Shown in pieces: positions 55,957-64,000 of a stretch of 64,000 nucleotides of DNA (positions are counted from its first letter, which is position 1; the number at the start of each line of letters is the position of its first letter). Source of the DNA: Chondrosia reniformis (Eukaryota; Porifera; Demospongiae; Chondrillida; Chondrillidae). The translations under genes were made by a program, and so were the position numbers. Under the pieces are notes generated by a model, which worked only from the letters and a program-made list of their open reading frames with translations, did not search any database and was not told the DNA's origin. The DNA lies in contig OX359201.1 of NCBI GenBank assembly GCA_947172415.1, positions 744,001 through 808,000 on the forward strand, given 5' to 3'.

Positions 55957-58900
55957 TTATATAATTATCATTTCCATATTTTTTTTTTCAATCTTGTTAG
56001 CCACTTTATTTAGTTCCATTTTTCTAAGTGCTTCCAAGAGGCTGTTCCAAGAAACATTTTTGTCTTCGCCTTCATCTTTGTCAATCCAATCACTCAACAT
56101 CTTAGTACACTTCACTTCGACATCACCATTTCCCTGGTCTATGTTTTTTGCTTCTGTGGACATTCCCAAATGTGATGCAAGCTGAATCCACTTAGAAGCC
56201 ATCTTTGGAACAAAATCAGCCAGTCGCTGTATGGTTAATTCAGGTGTATAGGTTGCTATGGTAATGTATGAAGAATATGTAGGTACAGTAATTATATACT
56301 ATATAAATACCACATACAAACATATATAGTTGTCTAAGATAAACTTAAAATCCATACTTACACATTGATGGCAATGAATGCTGTTGCTTTTGATCATGAG
56401 GTTGAGTAACGTTTCTTGAAGTATTAGGTCCATCCTTCTCAACTATATATGTACGTACATATAGATGTGTATAGGTGTATAATATATATAGATGCTGTAA
56501 ATAATACACATACATGTACATATGTAATGATTGGAGTAGTTGTTGCAATCAATATTAGCTGATGATTATTGAGCTACGGCAACAGTGATATTCTTTAGAA
56601 TTGAACGTTTCTAGGCCTTTATCAACTATTATATAAGTATATGTATATGTGTACACCCCTTACTTTGAGTGTATATGCAACAATTATACTGTGGAGAATG
56701 AAGTAGAAATTAATAACAGAAATTTAACTGCTATATATATATATATATACGTATATGTGTGGTCTAAATATGTAAATAGCTAGATATACGTAGCTGGTGG
56801 CCATATGGAGAATTTGAAGATATGTATAACTATGTAAATCAACAGGTACTAACGCAGAGATGTACGTACATGCATGTAGATTTATATAATATTATCATTA
56901 CTAAGATTTTTATGTGAATGTTCAAGCCTATTGGCATCATGCATATGGTCATGTTAGTCAAGAAATCTAGGAAAATTAATTAGTAGGCACATTTCTTCAT
57001 ACATACATGTGTATACATATATTCTACATGAATGAACTTACTACATTCGTAGCCTTTCTTATTATGATGTCTCCTCTTTTTCATAACAATTACTAGAGCA
57101 ACTAGTGGTAGTAGTAGTAGCATTGCAGCTAAAACAGTAGACACTCCAATTAAAGGATTCAAATAGAGAGAAGTCTCATCACGTGAGACAGTAGGATGCA
57201 TGGACACCACTCTAATAGGATCTCCGAGTGGCTGATAGTCATTGATGGCATGATTGAAGACTTGACATTGATAGTTTCCAGTATTGTTGGTCAATACAGT
57301 ACAAGTTCTGTAAGCCGTCACAGTTGACCTCTCCCTCACATCCCAGGGACAGGAGGCATTGTAAAACCTACAGTCGCAACACCTCTCCAGTTCAACTGGG
57401 TCATCCAAGCACTGTGGGGCTCTTGTGTAATCTACCTGACAGACCCTCATTTCCTGGTTATAAGGGAGACCATCTGTTGCACAAGTGAAGCTAGCAAAAC
57501 CAGTGGAGTTTAGTTCTACCTCAGAGGGCTGGGATTGGAGTGGGTTGTAGAATTCTATTTCATCTGGATGGTTCACTACATGAAAATGACCAAACTTATT
57601 TATTGTATTCACAGTTCTATATATGGATGTGGACACTTATATTTAGCTGCAATACGTATAATACATATACGTACATATATATATATGCAATTGTATATAT
57701 ATTTATCACCTATATACATGATGATGTCGCAGATCAAAGACAAAACATTTACTATCCAATGGTTAGCTATAGGGCACAGATAAGACCAATATGGTCATAC
57801 AATAAACACGTTACACCATAGAATTTGGAACTGCATGCATGGAGCTATAGAAGACATGGATATATAGATCTGCATATCTATTCATATATATACCATTGAT
57901 TTCCCATTAACAGTAAATTTAATGCACACTTACTTGGAAAATATATGAATCTCATTCCACATATAGTATCAATTTCGTTTGTGGCTGTGCAGCTGACAAT
58001 AAAATCATCTATTTCAAGTAGCTGTTGTGAATATCCAATTGTTACACACTGCAAAATATTCAGTCAATATTTATGAGTGATTATATAAGGGTACAAAATT
58101 TAACTAAATTATGATCAACAGAAATACAGTATAATTAACATATAATTGCATACATACTTAAATGCATATAACCACCAGTTGCTCTGCCACTGAGCTACAA
58201 TTGTATAATATTAATAATACGCACATATGAAGTTTTTTATTTATATACATGCATAGCTTACCCAACTATTATAGCTTGAGAAATTGGTCTTGCAGATGTA
58301 ATCATCAATGTCAGCATTAAAGTACCACATCACATTTCTTACAGGTGGATATCCCGTGAAGTTGAAACAAATGAAAAAACGAGGATTTTCTTCAAACAAT
58401 ATCTCAATAGATGGTAGGCCATATTCACAACCTATGTTAAATGTACGTAAACTACAGTATACACATATACGTAAGTACATACATATAGGGAAAGCTCTGT
58501 TATTTACTGTACGTATGTATACAAGTCATGCATATATACCTATATCAGAGGATTTTTCAGGTTCCGTGAAGTTTAATGGCTCTACAATAGAATATAAAAA
58601 GATTCGACCACTCATATTGTTTCCACATCACACTCACACCTAGTACAGATAAACACACATATATACAGTAAGTGCTGGCAAAAATAACACAGTCTGTATA
58701 TATGTATATACGTATTTGGGATAATTATTCAGATTAGTACTTCTTTGTAGAAACTAAAAACATAGCGTTAGCTCTGGCAATAATTCTTCTGTACTAAAAT
58801 TAATTAAAACCACTTTTAATTTCTAAAATGCATGCTATATGTTTTAAATTCTTTAAAGTAATAGGCCTAAAAAGGAACTAAACCTAGTGAGAACTTTGGA

Positions 58901-60696
58901 TGAGGATACAAGAGGTTCTCCTTTTACTTTTCTTCTTCACTGCATGGGCCAGACAATTGTTTCTGGGAATTCCACCCTTAAGTCATTAGTGATCCTGCAT
59001 GGGATATTTTGTCTTATTCTTGGTTTTTAATTCTTAATACATATTCTTTTGTGAGTCCTCTAACAACTTCAGAGGCATCCTCATGACACACCCTATTAAA
59101 CTAGTGGAAATGGAACAACCACCCAATAATAACCTATAGAGTTGGTTTATCTTTAGTGTTTTGAGCATCTAGAGATGCCGTTTCAGTTTCTTTTGAAATT
59201 GGATGTCTCAATCCTGGATGTGCAGGGTATCTTCTTCTTAGCAATTAAATAAGATTTATTTACCAAATAAAGCTTATATGGTAACTATCATGTGCATTAG
59301 ATTTGTATAGATGCTCCGCAGAAGTCTAACAATGGATAAATATTATAAATATGTGTACGTATGTAAATTTTACAAATTCTACTAAACTCTTACTATAACT
59401 ATCTACTGTAACTTTGTAGATGTAATAGCTGGTCATTGCTGTTTGGTCTTTACAGATAATGCATGATCCATTGTCTGCAGTTTTAATCTCAGAGATGATA
59501 ACCACAGAGGTGTTCTCAGTGTGATGGCTTGTCACTCTATTTAGTATCCAGTGGCATTGGACTCCAGTTACTCCATGAAACACTATTTTATATCCATCCA
59601 CCGCATAGGCTTGGGTAATGTATTCAGGGTCTTCCTCACAAGTGGGAGGATCTATGTGTATTGAAATGTACAAGATCAATATTTCTTGTACTTCTGAGTA
59701 TTCAAGGTATATAATTCATTTATGACGTCTTGACTAGCTGTAAGTTATCACGTGCATGCGTTACCAAATGCTTCCAAGAATATCTCCTTTTGTGTATGGT
59801 AAAAGCAATTATAAGCATTTTGAATTTTTGTCCAATACTGAAAGTGTGCACAGTACGTAATTATAACTAGAGAACAATAAAAAAGTTTCTACAAAAATAG
59901 TGAAGATGTAGGGATGGCATAAAAAGTACAGAAACACGAAAGGGATGTTACACAGTGAAGCATTAGCTATATATGCATGAATCATACAACACCCTTACTT
60001 GTAGGATTCATGCATAGCTAATGCTTCACTGTGTAACATCCCTTTCTTGTTTCTGTGCTTTTTGTGCCATCCCTACATCTTCACTATTTTTGTAGAAAAT
60101 TTTTATTGTTCTCTAGTTTCTGTACTTTTTATGGAGCATAGGCTAGGAATTCGTCGTATTTTAACCACTTTGGTTTCGCAATCTTCGACTGAATATGACG
60201 TCATTAAAATGGCGAATTTATTGAGGTTTTGACTCTGGGGCCATGAAAACCGTCATACTCAATAATAGCGTTATTGCTCTCGCTTCTACAAAAGAATACA
60301 GCTCGGAAAATTTAGAGTATTTTCGCTTAAGAAGCGGGCGAAGAAGATGAAGAAAACGAAAATGGGAGATTTTAAAGTTAATTCGTTCATTTGCCAACGA
60401 TACACGGTCGCTTGCCTTCAAGGCCAATTCATAGCATGGCTGTTCTATATTTAACTCTACATAGTCTCGTTTCGGCGATTTTCAGCCTATTTCGGAATTT
60501 CGCTCCTATACCAATGTATGGGGAAAACGAAACAACCCGTACCATCCCTACATAGAGAGTACTACCGTACTCTCTGATACTTACCATCCGCATGGTACAC
60601 TTTAGAGATTATATGGAAATCCTGTTCCTTCTGGTTAAGGGCGGTAGACAGCACCGAAAGTAGTATCCCGAGACTCAGAAGACTCGCCGCAGACAT
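55957..60696 (-). CDS. Single-pass receptor with intracellular death domain, eight exons
   Basis: Predicted type I membrane receptor, 536 residues. Exons in coding order: 60696-60585, 59651-59394, 58581-58540, 58431-58262, 58048-57934, 57575-57042, 56442-56362, 56255-55957; phases agree. Exon 1 encodes a signal peptide (MSAASLLSLGILLSVLSTAL). The ectodomain (about residues 38-370) has paired cysteines and N-glycosylation sites, with Ig-like features such as CHWILNR, ADNGSCIIC and NTGNYQCQVFNH. One membrane span follows (about 373-396, LIGVSTVLAAMLLLLPLVAL) with a basic stop-transfer KKRRHHNKK, then a short linker, then a death domain (about 447-525: LADFVPKMASKWIQLASHLG, WIDKDEGEDKNVSWNSLLEAL). 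I know no named orthologue. The acceptor of exon 6 (57576) is chosen by phase; weaker alternatives exist. Confidence 0.75.
58163..58203 (-). mobile_element. tRNA-like SINE fragment
   Basis: On the minus strand gtagctcagtggcagagc matches a tRNA A-box region. Lies in an intron; no B box was found. Confidence 0.5.
59868..60116. mobile_element. Palindromic MITE in intron 1 of the death-domain receptor
   Basis: Two arms of about 110 bp (ctagagaacaataaaa ... and its complement ending ttttattgttctctag) flank a loop of about 20 bp. The arms match almost perfectly, including gcattagctatatatgcatg versus catgcatagctaatgc. Confidence 0.85.
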
Positions 60697-61496
60697 AATG
60701 AAACGGTGGCTACTACTATATCTCACTGATACACAGGCGACTTAACTCCCTGGAAACGTACGTATATTATATCGTCCTTATAATCTCGTGATATATATGA
60801 CTCAGCAGTAATAAACAAAAACTAAGCAAACGTTAAAATAACATACCCTCATCACGCACGCTCTCCCGCTGAGAATGCAGGACTTAATACCTATTCCATG
60901 CTTGATGAAATAACAGTACAGTTAAAATTAAGAGAGAGTAGTCTAACGTACATGGCTTGTTATATGTTAAATGTTCAATAATCCAAATTGGGACTCAGAT
61001 ACAAAACTACGCAAATACTTGCTGGAATTCGGGTCTGATTTTCATAACCAAGGTACTTTTCGGGGGGAAGTACCTATATAAACTAGGCAGATGCTCTATC
61101 ATCGTGGGGGCGAGCCTGAGCCTGCCTGAGCTGTAGGCGTTGCTCTCTCTGCTCCTCTGTTTCTAGTCTCAAAGGATTGCTTGGATTTCTTGATGAATCC
61201 AATATGAGTTGAATACGTTAGATTGCTTCTGGACGATCGAGCACACTAACACAGCTCATCTTCAATCCTGAGTATCCTCACACCTTGTGGTTGATCACTG
61301 CGCTAACTCTGCATGTGCTAATGTGCCGCGTAGCTAACACCCTTCCAGTGACGATCTATAGACTCACGTAGTCCGACGCCGTCTAGCCTCGTGAACCAGA
61401 CCTCCGAAAGATTCGGGGTCATTCGCAGGTCTGGTTCACGAGAGTATGATACGAGCCTACGCTTAAACTGTATCGCAATAGACGAGGAGTAAGCTG
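60697..61496. other. Intergenic
   Basis: No gene recognised. About 61396-61441 is a 15-bp perfect inverted repeat (ctcgtgaaccagacc / ggtctggttcacgag) with a short spacer. Confidence 0.55.
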
Positions 61497-61845
61497 TATT
61501 ATTATTATTATTATTTAACGTGCCACATGCATAACACTAGGACAAACTGTCCTATGAGGCACACACTAATACATCATGACAAATAAATCAGTTCAACAAA
61601 ACATTAAGTCATCAATCAAAAAGGTCAACTAAATCTAGCAGTCCACATCTTCAAAATAATCTTAAGGACTGAGTGATGCTTGCATCCTTGATCCAGAATG
61701 GCAAATAGTTTATCATCATCAGTCATCAAATCAAACTCCAGTGCTACCCGTGACAATGACTGAAAAAGGTCCACTCGCTCATCCTTCCATCTCTCGCACT
61801 CCAGCAGCCAATGTTGCACATCTTCCACCTTATTTATCACATTAA
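61497..61845 (-). mobile_element. 5'-truncated non-LTR retrotransposon 3' end
   Basis: The minus-strand frame 61840-61625 (INKVEDVQHWLLECERWKDE) resembles the C-terminal segment of LINE reverse transcriptases, where a Cys-bearing HxLLECxxW/F motif lies near the end of ORF2. It is followed by about 110 bp of 3' UTR and an (AAT)n tail (minus strand, ending near 61497), as in CR1/L2-like elements. Only the tail end survives. Confidence 0.7.
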
Positions 61846-63440
61846 GGTGACTCGTCTCTCCTACACTCCTCTCTGTGCTCGAAAGATTCTACTGTAGAAG
61901 AAACACTTGTATCTTGCGCCGAATCCATCGTCGATAGTAAATATGACTGCGCATGCTGGATCATGAATTTTTTTCCGCAGCTCAGCCAAAATGGACGCTG
62001 ACGAAAGGGAATTAGCACCGCATAGCCAGCCCTATGAAGTGGCCATGTCGTGGCCATTTAGGCCACGTACGGGGGCCTAAGACGGACGGGGGCCCTCGTT
62101 TGACTCGCTAGTGTGGGGCTCGCTCAGGCTCGCCCCAGCTAATTGCTCATTAAGCCACTGGTTTACATTAGAAGATCCGTTATAAAACTTTAGTCATACG
62201 CATACATACACAGCAGATACATAGCTTACTTTAATCGAACATGTTACAATTATTTTCCTAAAGATGAGGAAATGGTTGATATAGACTTAGAGCACTGTAA
62301 TTTCTATGGTTAAAGGTTACTGTATTAAATCTTACTAAACTTAAAAGCATTGTAACTCCCACAAACCTATTCAATTAGTGTACACTAAGACACAAATCCT
62401 TCCAAAACATGCTATTGCATCAACCACTGTCATGTGCTGTAACAGTGAAGCAGTTGGACAGAAAAGTTTAAAAGGTGATTTAGTAATTTACAAGTAATAA
62501 CATCAGATAGGTAATATAAAAGAACATGCCTATGTAGTACATTACATCAGCTTTACATACGTACAAAGAAATAATGTTTCTTTCTTCATGTGCATCCATC
62601 AATAATGACTTTGAAGAGATTGCCTGATATCAATTGACTATAGGTGAAGATACCACTTCACTTACTGTGTGCAGTTTATTCTACAAATGAGAGCCACATG
62701 CATGAACAATTGATTTCCACAACTGAATGGTTACCAGGTAACTGCACCTGGTTGCTATAGATACTTTTCCAAATTGAAAATAATTTAGGTAGGCTATACC
62801 AACAAGATGTACAATGTCAGCACATTGAGAGAAGTTAAATTGCTTTATTTACAATCTCACATGGGTCAACACTGTAACTACTCCTCCAAATAAGTGTAGT
62901 CATAGCTACTAGGAGCTGGAATGGACCTTAATCAGGTATACAAGTTGGATAAATTTAATCAACATCATTTGTAGTATTTATCCTAGGAAAAAGCACAGTT
63001 GAAAAACGTTCATGTGCCTGGGGTGATATAGACAGTTCCAAGAACAATCAGGTATCCTGGTTGGACAAATTTAATCAATGTCAATTGAAGTATTTATCTA
63101 TCTACTTACCATGGATACTCAAGAAAAGTAAAAACAAATTGATTATTTACAGAAACAAGAGGATTTTGAAATTTTTCACTATTAAGAAACACTAAACTAA
63201 ATAACAAATGTCAAAGCAATTGTTGTGCATTCCAATTAGGAATTAATATTTTTGAATGTTATCTTAAATATAGACACACTCAACTGTAATATAAACATAT
63301 AGCTTATAAGATTGATAGACAGACACACAGCAAAAAAGTACATCTTTACGAAATATAAAGGTTACTGTTTATTAAATGTAAATGTAATAAGGATTATTCA
63401 TATAAATGTTAGAATTTATAAATTTTAAGGAAATCTCTAT
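61846..63440. other. Intergenic
   Basis: AT-rich, apart from a GC-rich patch at about 62040-62145. No gene recognised. A minus-strand frame at 61842-62057 (with an internal MDSAQDTSVSSTV) could be a first exon but has no support. Confidence 0.5.
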
Positions 63441-63926
63441 CTATATGACTTTATAGACTAAGTATTCATCAATCTTTTTAGCCACTTTGTTCAAGTTGTT
63501 TTTTCTAAGTGCTTCCAAGAGGTTCTCCCAAGAAACATCTTTGTCTTTGTCAATCCATTCTCTCAACAACTTAGTACACTTCACACTGACATCACCATTT
63601 CCTTGTTCTATGTTTCTCGCTTCTGTGGACATTCCCAAAAAGGTAGCTATCTCAAGCCATTTATATGCCATTTGTGGAACAAAATTAGCCAGGGCCTCAG
63701 GAGTTATCTTTGAGGTATAGATATTTGGATGTGGGGAACCATTCACGTCTGACATGGCTAAATATAAATAGAAAATATGATCATTAAGCATCCATCAAAA
63801 ACACATACGTATGTATATGTGTGTAAATGTGTATGTGTGTACACATATGTATAAATATACCTGCCAAAGCAGCTGGTCTTTGAGGCTGATTAACATTCTT
63901 TGGGTCACTGGCCCCATCGCTATCAC
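63441..63926 (-). CDS. Second death-domain protein, last two exons only
   Basis: The paralogue of the receptor at 55957-60696, running out of the window on its 5' side. Exons in coding order are 63926-63861 and 63757-63441. Both the exon sizes and the phases match the last two exons of the first gene. The linker exon aligns (ASDPKNVNQPQRP versus TSRNVTQPHDQKQ) and the death domain is very similar (LANFVPQMAYKWLEIATFLG, NIEQGNGDVSVKCTKLL). It lacks the acidic GED insert of the first gene and ends EYLVYKVI. Whether it also has an ectodomain cannot be seen here. Confidence 0.85.
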
Positions 63927-64000
63927 CTGTAAGAAGGAGGTTAGTATAAAAATCAAGAGTTTGTAATAAACCATTCGATTACGTGCAGACTTTTAAATTG

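Noticed and set aside
61842..62057. Minus-strand ORF upstream of the LINE fragment, possible first exon
   Set aside because: No family resemblance, no supporting downstream exons, and it overlaps the retrotransposon boundary.

Overview
This window is nuclear DNA from an animal, most likely a demosponge-like early-branching metazoan with a compact, AT-rich genome. Genes carry many short GT-AG introns, and they include animal families (a DOK adaptor, a KIND-FERM-PDZ scaffold, MKKS/BBS6). Two related genes join an ectodomain plus membrane segment (complete in one) to a death domain. The organism assignment is an inference. I rebuilt every multi-exon gene by hand from reading frame, intron phase and GT/AG boundaries.

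Layout, 5' to 3': a DOK-type PH+PTB adaptor (+, 5' end missing); RPL5 (-) divergent from TRAPPC1 (+); copy A of a 1.3-kb segmental duplication that carries a very conserved 656-nt noncoding module; four intronless alpha-tubulin genes (one +, three -); a C1orf52-like gene (-) directly behind SPCS2 (-), which is divergent from TMEM167B (+); SURF6 (-) divergent from a gene I identify as RNase MRP RNA (RMRP, +); copy B of the duplication, inverted, with a 5'-truncated TRAPPC1; C9orf78/TLS1 (-) divergent from an orphan disordered protein (+); MKKS (-) divergent from MRPS16 (+); MGLL (-); PRIM2 (-) divergent from a 21-exon KIND-FERM-PDZ-PDZ gene (+); a single-pass receptor with an intracellular death domain (-); a LINE tail; and the 3' end of a second death-domain gene (-).

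Three themes stand out. First, six head-to-head gene pairs share promoters of only 43 to 169 bp, mostly housekeeping genes; one pairs SURF6 with RMRP, both ribosome-biogenesis factors. Second, tandem arrays are unusually common inside introns, and several are built from a splice junction or a stop codon together with adjoining coding sequence. Third, the 656-nt module differs at 2 positions between its two copies, while both flanks and the TRAPPC1 coding part differ at about 3 to 4 percent. That makes it the best candidate here for an undescribed functional RNA.

Gaps between genes hold microsatellites, small inverted-repeat elements, a tRNA-derived SINE family and one dispersed repeat family with at least five copies.
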